Positions 26,632 to 35,732 of a stretch of 64,000 nt of DNA are shown here, piece by piece. Source of the stretch: Chloroflexota bacterium. Lineage in GTDB: Bacteria; Chloroflexota; UBA11872; VXOZ01. Positions within the stretch are counted from its first letter, which is position 1. Each line of letters starts with the position of its first letter. The notes under the pieces were generated by a model, which saw nothing but the letters and a program-made list of their open reading frames with translations, was not told the DNA's origin and did no database searches. Both the position numbers and the translations under genes were made by a program. The stretch is from NCBI GenBank assembly GCA_028874195.1, contig JAPPLM010000055.1, positions 1 to 64,000 on the forward strand, given 5' to 3'.

Positions 26632-27978
26632 CTATCCATCCAACAGTTCATTAAGTAAAGCAAGCGCCGTCTTTTCCATGGCATCCGCCGTGCCGGGACC
26701 GCCGATTGCCGAGCGCGACGGCCAGGTCTCGTATGCGCCCAGCGCAAGCTGCTCGTCGGTGGCGACGTAGCCGAGGTAGTCGTTGGCAAGGCTCAAAACG
26801 AACTGGGGGGCAAACGGCGAGCCCGCCTTGACCGCAAGGCCGATTTCCACGAATATCTCGCCCGGCAGCGCGGCAAAGCCGGCCGGGCCGACGCGAAGCG
26901 CCTGGATAGTCGAGGTAAGAGTCTCCGGCATGGTGTGCAGTACCTTGATCTCGCGGGCGTAGGCCGGTGCCCAGCCCGGATAGATGGGCTGGCCGGTGAC
27001 TGCCGAAAACGGCCCCTCCGTGTAAGCATAGTGGCCGCTCAGCACTTTATCCGCAACCATCACGTCATCGTCGGTGGTCTGCTTGCGCGGGAACGAGAAG
27101 CCGCCAACCATGGCCTGCAGTTCAACGTGGTCGTGCATCTCCATTAGCTGAATCTCGGTGAGCACGTGGCCTGCGAGCACCTTTGCCATGCGCGCCGCCT
27201 GGGCGTGGCCCCGGTGGGGCCACTGCTTGAACACGTTCGTATTATTGATATTGCCTGATGCGCCATTGAAGAGCAGTCCTACCGTTTGCGGTCCGAGCAA
27301 GCACTGGATCGTGCGAAAGAAGTGCCCGAAGTAATCGGCAGAAATCTCTGCGCCGGTGTCCGTGCCGACGTAATGCAGTGCATAGTTTCCTAGTACGGCG
27401 AGCGGTTCGCCCTCGCTGCTCTCCACGTAACAGATAGTGAACTCTGGGTCCGTGGTCCCGGCGGGACGCAAGACATCGGGGTTTCCCACGCCGGGGTTGA
27501 AGTGCACCTGCCCGTTGCGCATGTGGTAACGGCGGTTGAAGATGATGCGCGGCTCCTGAACGCTAGCGAAGCCGATGCGGGCCGGCTGAAGACGCCCTGC
27601 CGCAATCTCTACAGAGTCGGCGATCTTGCGCGTAGTCCAGCTAGTGTATGCAGTCTGCTCCTCCATGAATCCGACCGTCACAGTTGCAGGCGCGGAGTGC
27701 GTGTGAGTAGACGCAATGAGCACGTGGTCCGGGGGAATACCGGCGCGCTCCGCGATGCGCGCTTTGACGGCTTCCATCATGTGGCGCGGCATCATGGTGA
27801 GGTCGCAGAGCACGAAGGCAATCCGCCGCGCGCTGTCGTCCAGCACCAACGCCTTGGCGAGCAGGTCGTCATGGACGGCATCAGCGTAAGTCACGTCGCG
27901 AAACGCGCCGCGCATGGGGATGCCCAGCCAGGGAGTGATATTCGCCGTCGCCGCGCCCGCGCGCAGTTGCTCAGCCAT
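26632..27978 (-). CDS. Neutral/alkaline ceramidase-like N-terminal domain protein
   Basis: The 448-residue protein has the neutral/alkaline non-lysosomal ceramidase N-terminal pattern: AGAATANITPWLGIPMRG, FVLCDLTMMPRHMMEAV, and the metal and active-site region LIASTHTHSAPA. NGASGNINNTNVF is another family block. True ceramidases carry a signal and a C-terminal Ig-like domain; both are missing here, so this short bacterial form may act on another amide or glycan-linked substrate in the cytosol. GAAGGAGAG precedes the ATG. It is the first minus-strand gene of the catabolic region. Confidence 0.82.
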   Translation of the reverse strand: MAEQLRAGAATANITPWLGIPMRGAFRDVTYADAVHDDLLAKALVLDDSARRIAFVLCDLTMMPRHMMEAVKARIAERAGIPPDHVLIASTHTHSAPATVTVGFMEEQTAYTSWTTRKIADSVEIAAGRLQPARIGFASVQEPRIIFNRRYHMRNGQVHFNPGVGNPDVLRPAGTTDPEFTICYVESSEGEPLAVLGNYALHYVGTDTGAEISADYFGHFFRTIQCLLGPQTVGLLFNGASGNINNTNVFKQWPHRGHAQAARMAKVLAGHVLTEIQLMEMHDHVELQAMVGGFSFPRKQTTDDDVMVADKVLSGHYAYTEGPFSAVTGQPIYPGWAPAYAREIKVLHTMPETLTSTIQALRVGPAGFAALPGEIFVEIGLAVKAGSPFAPQFVLSLANDYLGYVATDEQLALGAYETWPSRSAIGGPGTADAMEKTALALLNELLDG

Positions 27979-28158
27979 GTCGTCTCTCCTTCACCATCGC
28001 TATCAATATAGAGCACGGGGCTTTCGCGTCCCGGCGACACACGGCCTCAACCAAGGTCCATCACCTGTACCTCTGGAGCAACACATACTCGTGAGGCCAC
28101 GTATCTCGGTAAGTGACTGCCTCACGCCACGGCGCGGCGGCAGTCAGGTATGTCAGCT

Positions 28159-29109
28159 TCATCCGGCGTCCTCGTTGTCCCCCGAGGTGGCTGCGCCGTT
28201 CATAATCTCATCCAAGTACGGTTGTACTACGTCCCGCAGCTGCAACAGGTTTTCAGCAATCCAATCTCCCACGGTTTCGAGGTCTAGCTCTGGGTCGCTG
28301 AGCACTGCCTCCGTTCGCATCCCAATCCGGGAGTAGTCCTTTCCTTTCTCCCACTCGGCGCCGTTGTTCAACCTGGCATCTATTTCGGCGCGGTGTTGGG
28401 TCAGGGCATGAGGGATATGCTGGTTGTCGGCCCCATACACGGACAGGTGGGCCCACGCCTTATCCTCGCTCAACCCAGCGACGTAAAAGACTTTGGGATA
28501 TCCGGTTTGAAACGACCGCCACCTGCCCCGAAACCCGCCTCGGCTTACCGGGAGCAATTTCGACCGCCGCAGTTTCGCTACCAGCGGGCGATAAAAGTCG
28601 GCGTAGTAGGTGTTCATGGTCACTCTGGTAGAAGGGGAGGTTGCTCCCGGTTGCGATTGCGGTGGTTCGACAACTAACTGGAAGTCGGCGGCTTTGGTGT
28701 CGGCCACCCGGTATGCCTTCACCGCCACGGCGTACACCGCGATGTTGTCGCTCTCGTTGAGCCACGACAGGATGCTCCGGTGATAGTCGGTGAAGTCCTG
28801 CGCCACCCACACCAGGATGTTGGCTTCAGCGTTGGCCGCGTATCCTAAGAGGCGCAGGCAGTGGGAATCGTCGGATACGCCCAACTGGTTTTCAATCACC
28901 ACTTTGGCCTCGGTGCTGACCTGTTTTGCAATGATGTCGACTCGCCCGGCTCCAGGCAGAGTGACCTCCGGATCCACCAGTTCCAAGACAAGGTTTAGCT
29001 TGGACCCCAACAATTGAAGATGATTTGCTAGCCATGGGGTGAAGTCCTGGGCCTCGTTTGGCCATACATCCCGCAAGCTCACGGGTTCCAGTGCCATTAT
29101 TTTCGGCAT
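28159..29109 (-). CDS. DUF4268 domain protein with a PD-(D/E)XK-like N-terminal domain
   Basis: The 316-residue protein has GRVDIIAKQVSTEAKVVIEN then QLGVSDDSHCLRLLGYA, a nuclease-fold core in which the ExK is replaced by ENQ, as in many DUF4268 proteins. The C-terminal half contains the DUF4268 region (NGAEWEKGKDYSRIGMR). The family occurs in defence islands and is often orphaned; its activity is unproven. I start at 29109, where AAAGGATC lies just upstream, and not at the earlier ATG. No partner gene is adjacent. Confidence 0.75.
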   Translation of the reverse strand: MPKIMALEPVSLRDVWPNEAQDFTPWLANHLQLLGSKLNLVLELVDPEVTLPGAGRVDIIAKQVSTEAKVVIENQLGVSDDSHCLRLLGYAANAEANILVWVAQDFTDYHRSILSWLNESDNIAVYAVAVKAYRVADTKAADFQLVVEPPQSQPGATSPSTRVTMNTYYADFYRPLVAKLRRSKLLPVSRGGFRGRWRSFQTGYPKVFYVAGLSEDKAWAHLSVYGADNQHIPHALTQHRAEIDARLNNGAEWEKGKDYSRIGMRTEAVLSDPELDLETVGDWIAENLLQLRDVVQPYLDEIMNGAATSGDNEDAG

Positions 29110-29588
29110 CTTGATCCTTTCTATCCGGGTTGCCTGACGGTCGGCCCAGGTGTGCTTGATCGAAGTCAATTATACATGGGACATTCGCAGTTGAAAGTAA
29201 TCTTGTTGATGGCGCGTTGGAGCAGATACGAAATTGCTTTCAACTGCGTAATCCTAATACAAAGGATTGGATGAACCAGAGAGTTGAATTGCAGCAAGCG
29301 ATTCTAGAAAAGAGGCGTCTCCGAAGAATGTAGCTGGATGACATAGCGCAAGGGACAAATGTAACTCAGGGCCGCCGATGCCTATTGCTCCACGGGACTG
29401 CCCGACTGCTGCGGCAAAACGATAGCGGCGGGTCAACAGGTTTGGTACTCTGAAAGAGGAAGGGTCCCGCCTTGCGGCGACCAAGGATTTTGCAAGAGGA
29501 ATTCCGCAAAGGTTACCAAGTTTCGCGGCCCATTGCGAGGCGAAGATGCCTCCGAACGGCTGTGAAAGTGAAAGGGAAATTGAGAACT
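29110..29588. other. Divergent intergenic region between the DUF4268 gene and trxB
   Basis: This 479-base gap has AT-rich DNA near 29170-29260. I see no RNA gene, no dispersed repeat and no convincing reading frame; a 76-codon minus frame lacks a ribosome site and protein-like composition. Promoters of both flanking genes must lie here. Confidence 0.4.
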
Positions 29589-30563
29589 ATGGCAGTTTCA
29601 TATCACGATGTCATCGTTATTGGCGCCGGACCGGCGGGACTATGCGCCGGGCTCTACACGGCGCGGGCGCGGCTGGATACCGTCATCCTTGAAAAGATGG
29701 CCCCCGGCGGACAACTCATAAATACGTCTTTGATAGAGGATTACCCCGGTTTCGAGTCGATCGACGCCGCTGACCTCATCCAAAAGATGGTCTCGCACAC
29801 ACAGGCGTTTGGCGCGCAGATCCTCACGACTGAGGTGGCGGAAGTGTTTTCGGACGACTGGCAGAAGGTCGTACGCACGACGGATGGCGACGAGTACCGC
29901 GCCGGGGCCGTGATCATCTCCTCCGGTGGATCGCCGACCCCATTGAATATCCCGGGCGAGTTCGAGTATGCAGGCCGCGGTGTCTCATATTGCGCCGTGT
30001 GCGACGGCGCGTTCTTCCGCGACCGCGTGATAACGGTGGTGGGCGGCGGGGACTCGGCGGTGGAAGAGGGCCTTTTCCTCACCCGCTTTGCCTCCAAACT
30101 CTACCTCGTGCACCGGCGCGATAAACTGCGCGCCCAGCAGATCATCCAAGACCGCTTCATGGCCAATTCCAATACCGAGATCATCTGGGACACGGTGGCT
30201 GACGAGATCATCGGCGATGACGGCGCCGTGACCGGCATGCGCCTGCGCAACGTGAAAACGGGCGAGGAATGGGTCCACGAGACCGACGGCGTCTTCATTT
30301 TCATTGGGTTCGATCCCAACACCGACTTCATCAAGGAGCCGGTGGAGCGCGACGAAAACGGCTACCTGATCGGCGGTTTGCACATGGAGACCGATGTGCC
30401 GGGGCTCTTCATCGCGGGAGACGTGCGCACGCAATTGACGAAGCAGATTACAACGGCGGTGGGTGATGCTACCACGGCCGCCGTGGCCGCCACGCACTAC
30501 TTGGAAGACTTGTATGACAGAGTGGAGCGCCCGGAAACGGTGGCCACGGAGGTCTCTGCCTGA
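29589..30563 (+). CDS. trxB: Thioredoxin reductase
   Basis: The 324-residue flavoprotein has an FAD-binding GAGPAGLCAGLYTARA at the start, GGQLINTSLIEDYPGF, the redox-active CAVC (Cys135, Cys138) before DG, the NADPH-binding GGGDSAVEEGLFL, and the C-terminal GLFIAGDVRTQLTKQITTAV. It passes electrons from NADPH to thioredoxin in the cytosol. The ATG at 29589 is preferred because it starts directly before the FAD domain; the frame continues upstream without similarity. It is followed by clpP, with a promoter between them. Confidence 0.95.
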   Translation: MAVSYHDVIVIGAGPAGLCAGLYTARARLDTVILEKMAPGGQLINTSLIEDYPGFESIDAADLIQKMVSHTQAFGAQILTTEVAEVFSDDWQKVVRTTDGDEYRAGAVIISSGGSPTPLNIPGEFEYAGRGVSYCAVCDGAFFRDRVITVVGGGDSAVEEGLFLTRFASKLYLVHRRDKLRAQQIIQDRFMANSNTEIIWDTVADEIIGDDGAVTGMRLRNVKTGEEWVHETDGVFIFIGFDPNTDFIKEPVERDENGYLIGGLHMETDVPGLFIAGDVRTQLTKQITTAVGDATTAAVAATHYLEDLYDRVERPETVATEVSA

Positions 30564-30653
30564 GCATGGCTAGGCCTTACACAGTGGATAGTTGGACGGA
30601 TTGTTCTTATAGAAGCGTGTTCGCGCCTGTGCTTTGGGGCCGTTGCCGGCAAA

Positions 30654-30682
30654 GTGACCAAGGCGAGGATGCGGTCTATAAT
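30654..30682 (+). promoter_or_regulatory. Candidate promoter of clpP-clpX
   Basis: GTGACC (30654-30659) and a consensus TATAAT (30677-30682) are 17 bases apart, leaving a leader of about 100 bases before the clpP ATG. No CtsR-like or CIRCE-type operator is evident. Confidence 0.55.
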
Positions 30683-30791
30683 GGAACAGATCGTCTGCGG
30701 GAGCCGAATCACAAGCAAATCGGCCAAGCCATTAAGCCTATAACAACAACCCTTACACTCTAGAGTACGAGCCGACACTAAGGAGAACAGG

Positions 30792-31412
30792 ATGCTCATA
30801 CCGTACGTCATCGAGACGACGAACCGCGGCGAACGCGGCATGGATATTTTTTCCCGGCTGCTGCGGGATAGGATTATATTTTTGGGTACGCCGGTTGACG
30901 ATAACGTGGCGAACAGCATCATCGCCCAGATGCTCTTGCTTTCCAGCGAGGACAGCGATGCTGACATCGGACTGTACATCAACTCGCCCGGGGGCAGCGT
31001 GCACTCCGGTCTGGCAATCTACGACGCCATGCAGTACATCAAGAACGACGTGGCTACGTACTGCATGGGCCTTTCGGCCAGCATCGCCGCGCTATTGCTC
31101 GCCGGCGGCACGCCGGGCAAGCGGTATTCGCTGCCTAATTCGCGCATGCTGATCCATCAGCCGTGGACGCAGGCTTCTCGGCCTTTGCAGGCCAGCGATC
31201 TTGAAATCGAGGCGCGTGAAATTCTGCGCACGCGCAACCAGGTGAACTCGATCATTGCCCTGCACACTGGGCAGGATCTGGATAAGATCGAGCGTGACAG
31301 TGAGCGCGATTTCTGGATGGACGCGGAGGAAGCCAAGGAGTACGGGCTGATCGATGACGTTTTGCCGTCCGCCGTCAGGACGCCGGAAACCGACGGGGTA
31401 GCCAGCAGATAG
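30792..31412 (+). CDS. clpP: ATP-dependent Clp protease proteolytic subunit
   Basis: The 206-residue serine protease has [38 protein letters not shown], the nucleophile Ser97 in LSASIAA and His122 in MLIHQPW, plus an Asp in the late [16 protein letters not shown] region. The nucleophile segment SASIAA departs from the common AASMGA, though spacing is normal. It forms a double heptamer that degrades unfolded proteins fed by ClpX. AAGGAGAACAGG precedes the ATG. clpX follows 39 bases on, the usual pairing. Confidence 0.95.
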   Translation: MLIPYVIETTNRGERGMDIFSRLLRDRIIFLGTPVDDNVANSIIAQMLLLSSEDSDADIGLYINSPGGSVHSGLAIYDAMQYIKNDVATYCMGLSASIAALLLAGGTPGKRYSLPNSRMLIHQPWTQASRPLQASDLEIEAREILRTRNQVNSIIALHTGQDLDKIERDSERDFWMDAEEAKEYGLIDDVLPSAVRTPETDGVASR

Positions 31413-31451
31413 CAGTGCCTGCCAAGCGCGTGTACACGAAGGAGACCAACA

Positions 31452-32771
31452 TTGCCAAGTCGTCGTGACTCTCGGGGACAATATCGCTGCTCGTTCTGCA
31501 ATAAGGCGCAAGAGGAAGTGCGCCGGCTGATTTCCGGGCAGAACGGCGTATATATCTGTGACGAATGCGTCGAACTTTGCCGGGAGTTGATCCGTGAGGA
31601 ACAGGCGTCTTCGTCGCAGCGCAAAGGCGCCGCCGGTCCCGCGCGGCTGCTCAGCCCCAAGGAGATTCACGAGTTTCTGAACCAGTACGTGGTCGGCCAG
31701 GAGCACGCGAAGAAGGTGCTGGCGGTCGCGGTCTACAACCACTACAAGCGCGTGGCGAGCGGTGAAGACAGCGAGAACGTCGAGTTAGGCAAGAGCAATG
31801 TGCTCCTCATCGGGCCGACCGGCTGCGGCAAGACGTTGCTGGCGCGCACGCTCGCGCGCATTCTCGGGGTGCCCTTCTGCATTGCCGACGCCACGTCGCT
31901 GACGGAAGCCGGGTATGTGGGTGAAGATGTGGAGAACATCCTGCTCCGGCTCATTCAGGCGGCGGACTACGACACGGCGGCCGCGGAACGGGGCATCGTC
32001 TTCATCGATGAGATCGATAAGATCGCCCGCAAGGCGGACAATCCATCGATCACGCGCGATGTTTCCGGCGAGGGTGTGCAACAAGCGCTCCTCAAAATCA
32101 TCGAAGGCACGGTAGCCAACGTGCCGCCGCAGGGCGGACGCAAGCATCCGCACCAGGAGTTCATCCAGATCGACACTACCGACATTCTCTTCGTCTGCGG
32201 CGGGGCATTCGAGGGTCTTGAGGAAGTTATCGCGAAGCGGGTTGGCAGTAACCGTCGCGTTGGTTTTGGCGCCATGGACGCCTCGGAGCGTGCGGAAGAG
32301 GCGAAGAACCTTCTCCGCCAGATTTCGCCGGACGATCTTCTGAAGTACGGCCTGATTCCTGAGTTCGTCGGCCGCCTGCCTGTGACCGTTGCCCTGGATG
32401 CGCTGACGCACGATGAACTGATCCAGGTGCTTACCGAGCCGCGCGATGCGCCTGTCCGTCAGTATCAGCACCTCTTCGCGATTGACGACGTCGAACTCGT
32501 CTTCCAGGACGATGCTCTGGAGGAAGCGGCGCAGATGGCGCAAAACCTCACCACCGGCGCCCGCGCGTTGCAGACCATCATGGAAGAGGCCTTGCTGGAC
32601 GTAATGTACGATCTGCCGTCGCGCAATGACGTGCGTGAAGTCATCGTGACCGCCGACGTCATAGCCAAACGCGCGCAACCGATGATCGTTGCCTCTGAAG
32701 CAAAGCGTGCCGCCCCTGCCGGTGACTCTGACGCCACTTTGCTCGATGAAGACACGTCGGCTACAGCTTAG
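31452..32771 (+). CDS. clpX: ATP-dependent Clp protease ATP-binding subunit ClpX
   Basis: The 439-residue AAA+ unfoldase has the N-terminal zinc domain (CSFC and CDEC), Walker [16 protein letters not shown], Walker [12 protein letters not shown], and the substrate-gripping region with [15 protein letters not shown]. The [13 protein letters not shown] block and C-terminal small domain are complete. The start is a TTG at 31452, supported by a strong GAAGGAGACC 6-8 bases before; no ATG is available that would keep the zinc domain. It unfolds tagged proteins for ClpP, its upstream neighbour. Confidence 0.96.
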   Translation: MPSRRDSRGQYRCSFCNKAQEEVRRLISGQNGVYICDECVELCRELIREEQASSSQRKGAAGPARLLSPKEIHEFLNQYVVGQEHAKKVLAVAVYNHYKRVASGEDSENVELGKSNVLLIGPTGCGKTLLARTLARILGVPFCIADATSLTEAGYVGEDVENILLRLIQAADYDTAAAERGIVFIDEIDKIARKADNPSITRDVSGEGVQQALLKIIEGTVANVPPQGGRKHPHQEFIQIDTTDILFVCGGAFEGLEEVIAKRVGSNRRVGFGAMDASERAEEAKNLLRQISPDDLLKYGLIPEFVGRLPVTVALDALTHDELIQVLTEPRDAPVRQYQHLFAIDDVELVFQDDALEEAAQMAQNLTTGARALQTIMEEALLDVMYDLPSRNDVREVIVTADVIAKRAQPMIVASEAKRAAPAGDSDATLLDEDTSATA

Positions 32772-32816
32772 ACCACGTTTCAAACCACTCGTCATTGCTA
32801 TGAAAATAGCCCATTT

Positions 32817-33000
32817 ACCGTTCGCCCTGAGCATCGTCGAAGGGTGAACGGCGGAGGAAATGGGTAGCACAGCTTTCAGCATTCATCTCTCCGTTCATGC
32901 TTCGACAAGCTCAGCACGAACGGAGAGGTGTGCGTTCATTTTCATTCCCTTGTGCGGCCAAGGCAAGGCCATGGTGATTCCCGCGAAAGCGGGAATCCAT
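32817..33000. repeat. Family A and B palindromic repeats after clpX
   Basis: Two family A copies in opposite orientation lie at 32817-32852 and 32889-32926, each bounded by ccgttc/gaacgg, and a family B copy (gattcccgcgaaagcgggaa) at 32976-33000. They fill most of the 323-base convergent gap between clpX and the carbonic anhydrase gene. Confidence 0.7.
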
Positions 33001-33094
33001 CCGCTCCGTCTTAAAGTCCTCGCCGCTTGCTGAGTGACGGCGGACACTTGTCAGCTTTTCGATTCCTCGGCCGGCCTCGCGTCTCGCGGCAACG

Positions 33095-33955
33095 CTACTC
33101 TGACGCTTGACTATAGGTGATCGCTCGGCCGTTTAGCGGTTGAACGGGTCGAGCGTTGTCAGGATAGAGCGCCGCAAACCGGTCAAGCTGCGCCGGCGAA
33201 AGCTCCACTACATTCCTGAGGACGAACCAGCGGACACCCTCACTGCAGGGTGGCGTTGTCAGCGAGCCCATGTAGCTGAAGTAGGAAAGATTGGCGGGTA
33301 GCAAGTCTGCGGCATTGATAGTGGTCCCGGCGACGATCTGCTTATCATCCGCTTCCGTCGGCATGTGCACCCATACCTGTTCCAGAGCCTGGTTGTGACG
33401 GCCTGAATTTAGTAAAACCCCGACAACCGCGAGCCCTCCAGCGGCATCCTGGTGGACGAAGTGCAATTCCATATCGGCGGGCTGTCCGCTGACTGTGTGC
33501 TCGCTCAGCCGGTGAAAGTGGAACTGCACCAATGCATACTCTTTCCCACCGGCAATGAGGGTACTCCCAGACGAGTAGTTAACCTGGATGGTGTGACCGT
33601 TGTTCACGATCTCCAGAGGTACAGGCGCATAGCGAAACTCCAACTCATGCGGCCTCACTTCGGGAGCATCGTTCAGGTCGATTGGCGACTGTGACACGCC
33701 GGTCTTGCACACTGCGAACTCAGGAGCAAGGTCGCCCCAATGCGCTGGGCCGATGTCTCCGGTGTAGCCCCAAGACGCGGAGTGCGCTTGGCCTTCTTCG
33801 CCGTAACTCTTCGGCCTCTCATCGGCTGATTTGCTCATGGTGGACTCTCCTTCCCGGTCGGGCACGTGCCCACGTTTGAGAATTGCCGCGAGCGCGGTCA
33901 ACGCCGCGAGGGCGATTCCAGCGGGGATCAGTCTTATGACGGTCGACCTATTCAT
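33095..33955 (-). CDS. Alpha-type carbonic anhydrase
   Basis: The 286-residue protein has the alpha-carbonic anhydrase pattern: WGYTGDIGPAHWGDL, QSPIDLNDA, the zinc ligands in VQFHFHRLSEH and ELHFVHQD, and SLTTPPCSEGVRWFVL. The N-terminus (MNRSTVIRLIPAGIALAALT) is a signal or membrane anchor, placing the enzyme outside the cytoplasmic membrane, where it interconverts CO2 and bicarbonate. The ATG at 33955 is chosen because it starts the anchor directly; a longer frame upstream adds no family sequence. Two Cys residues (CKTG and PPCS) could form the conserved disulfide. Confidence 0.93.
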   Translation of the reverse strand: MNRSTVIRLIPAGIALAALTALAAILKRGHVPDREGESTMSKSADERPKSYGEEGQAHSASWGYTGDIGPAHWGDLAPEFAVCKTGVSQSPIDLNDAPEVRPHELEFRYAPVPLEIVNNGHTIQVNYSSGSTLIAGGKEYALVQFHFHRLSEHTVSGQPADMELHFVHQDAAGGLAVVGVLLNSGRHNQALEQVWVHMPTEADDKQIVAGTTINAADLLPANLSYFSYMGSLTTPPCSEGVRWFVLRNVVELSPAQLDRFAALYPDNARPVQPLNGRAITYSQASE

Positions 33956-34086
33956 GATCGAAACCTGGGCTGGATTTCGAATTGCGCTTGCACATTTTTC
34001 CGCGGCCGCTGTCTGAGAACACACTCCAAAGACTACGAGCAAACTTCAGTGTAGTAAGGGAGAGCAGCGCCGGTCAATGACTCGCC

Positions 34087-35349
34087 TCACAGCGGTGCGG
34101 GCGTCCTTCGCGGCGGGGCCGCTTGCTGCTCACCCTCATCCTGCTCGCGCAAATCGGGCATTACTAAGGAGATTGCCAGGACAAAAAGGAGGATTACGGC
34201 GCCCGCAATGCCCACGACTTGCGGCGCGCTCCAGCGGTCAACCAGAATGCCCATGGGAAAGCCCGCGAGCGGCATGAGCGAGAACGTCATCATGTAAATG
34301 CTCATCACCCGGCCGTAATACGCTTGGTCGGTCTGCAACATCACGAGCGTGTTGTTCAGGGACATGTAGGCGTTGGCCGCAAGTCCAACGATCCCCACCA
34401 GCACGAGGCTCAAGGGCAGCCACGTGGTGTAAGCGAAAAGCAGCAGAGACACACCAAAGAAAGCACCAAAGACGATCTGCAGCAGCTTCGCGTGCTGGCT
34501 TGCCGAGAAGTAGGCAACCAGCAGCGACCCCAGCAGACCGCCGGCGCCGGTGGCCGCGTTCAGGAATCCGAGCCAGCGGGCGTCAACGCCGAGCACGTCC
34601 GCCTGGAAGACAGGCAGGAGCATCTGGTAGGGTCGGCCCAGCAACAGCGGTATAAAGGCCAGGCTCAAGAGCAGCAGCAACGTACGCTCGGTAAACACAT
34701 AGTGGAAGCCGTCAAACATTTGCGAAGTGAACTTTTCAGCGGCCTCTTTCTTGTCCTTGTCCAAGGTCTTGGGCAGCCGCATGATGAAGAGCGCCGCCGC
34801 GGCATAGCACAATGCTGTGATATCAAAGGCTCCCGCAGTGCCCAGTCCCGGCGTGACGATCACGATCCCTGCAATCGCAGGCCCCACAATCGTCATCATG
34901 TTCCGCCCGGAGTTATTGAGCGCAATGGCGTTGCCCAGCCGCTCGCGCCCCACCAGCGCGGGAATCAGCGAGGAACGGGTGGGCATGTGGAGCGAGAACC
35001 CAATGCCTTGCAGGAAGCCGAACACGACAAGGTGCCAAATCGCGATTAGGCCCGTGTGGATGAGGATCGCCAACAGCAGCGATACCGCGAACATGAAGAG
35101 TTGCGTACTAATCAAGAGCCGCCGCTTGTCGAGACGGTCGGCCAGTACGCCGGCAATGGGCGAAAAGAAGAGCATCGGCAGACCCATCGCCACACCAACC
35201 AGTCCCAGGATGCCGGCGGACCCGCTGAGGTCATATGCCAGGTACCCGCGCGAGACAATGGCAATCTGCAAACCGCCGAACGAGACGAGCATGCTCAGCC
35301 ACATGTCGCGGTATGCCGGGACAGAAAGCGCGGCAAAGGTGCGCTCCAT
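34087..35349 (-). CDS. MFS transporter (enterobactin exporter/EntS-like)
   Basis: The 420-residue protein has about twelve hydrophobic helices, an MFS-3 type start (ALSVPAYRDMWLSMLVSFGG) and the loop-2 motif GVLADRLDKRRLL. The loop before helix 5 reads PTRSSLIPALVGRERLGNAI, typical of EntS-like effluxers. The substrate cannot be told. The start is uncertain: TTG at 35367 or ATG at 35349, neither with a strong ribosome site; I use the ATG, which gives a normal 10-residue lead. The C-terminal tail is charged and rich in Gln and Glu. Confidence 0.87.
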   Translation of the reverse strand: MERTFAALSVPAYRDMWLSMLVSFGGLQIAIVSRGYLAYDLSGSAGILGLVGVAMGLPMLFFSPIAGVLADRLDKRRLLISTQLFMFAVSLLLAILIHTGLIAIWHLVVFGFLQGIGFSLHMPTRSSLIPALVGRERLGNAIALNNSGRNMMTIVGPAIAGIVIVTPGLGTAGAFDITALCYAAAALFIMRLPKTLDKDKKEAAEKFTSQMFDGFHYVFTERTLLLLLSLAFIPLLLGRPYQMLLPVFQADVLGVDARWLGFLNAATGAGGLLGSLLVAYFSASQHAKLLQIVFGAFFGVSLLLFAYTTWLPLSLVLVGIVGLAANAYMSLNNTLVMLQTDQAYYGRVMSIYMMTFSLMPLAGFPMGILVDRWSAPQVVGIAGAVILLFVLAISLVMPDLREQDEGEQQAAPPRRTPAPL

Positions 35350-35732
35350 GAACTGCGAACCCGACAAGGATGCGGCGTCGGCAGCGGGACGTTCTTCGGA
35401 ATCCGGAGCGCCCTGTTTCTGTGTGGAATCTGTTGCTTTCAGTGCGCGAACCTTCCAATTATCCGCGCAGCAGATGGTCGAGGAGTTGCAGGAGCACTGC
35501 TAGCTCTGCGCAAGGCCTATGTATCTCATCGCTCAACCGGCTGCTGTTTTACGTGCACGTTAAGGTGCATTCTACGCTGAGGAAGTTCGCCGCGCAAACA
35601 GATGAGTTCTCACCGGAGCAATCGGCCTGCGCTTGCCTGGGAGGGAAGGCGCAAAGCACGTATTGACGATTGTGGATTCTACAAGCAAGGCTAAACCAAG
35701 GTTCAGGGTGGCAATTCGCTTGGAAAGCGCAC

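Noticed and set aside
29254-29484. 76-codon minus frame upstream of trxB
   Set aside because: No ribosome site and no protein-like pattern; overlaps the probable promoter region.
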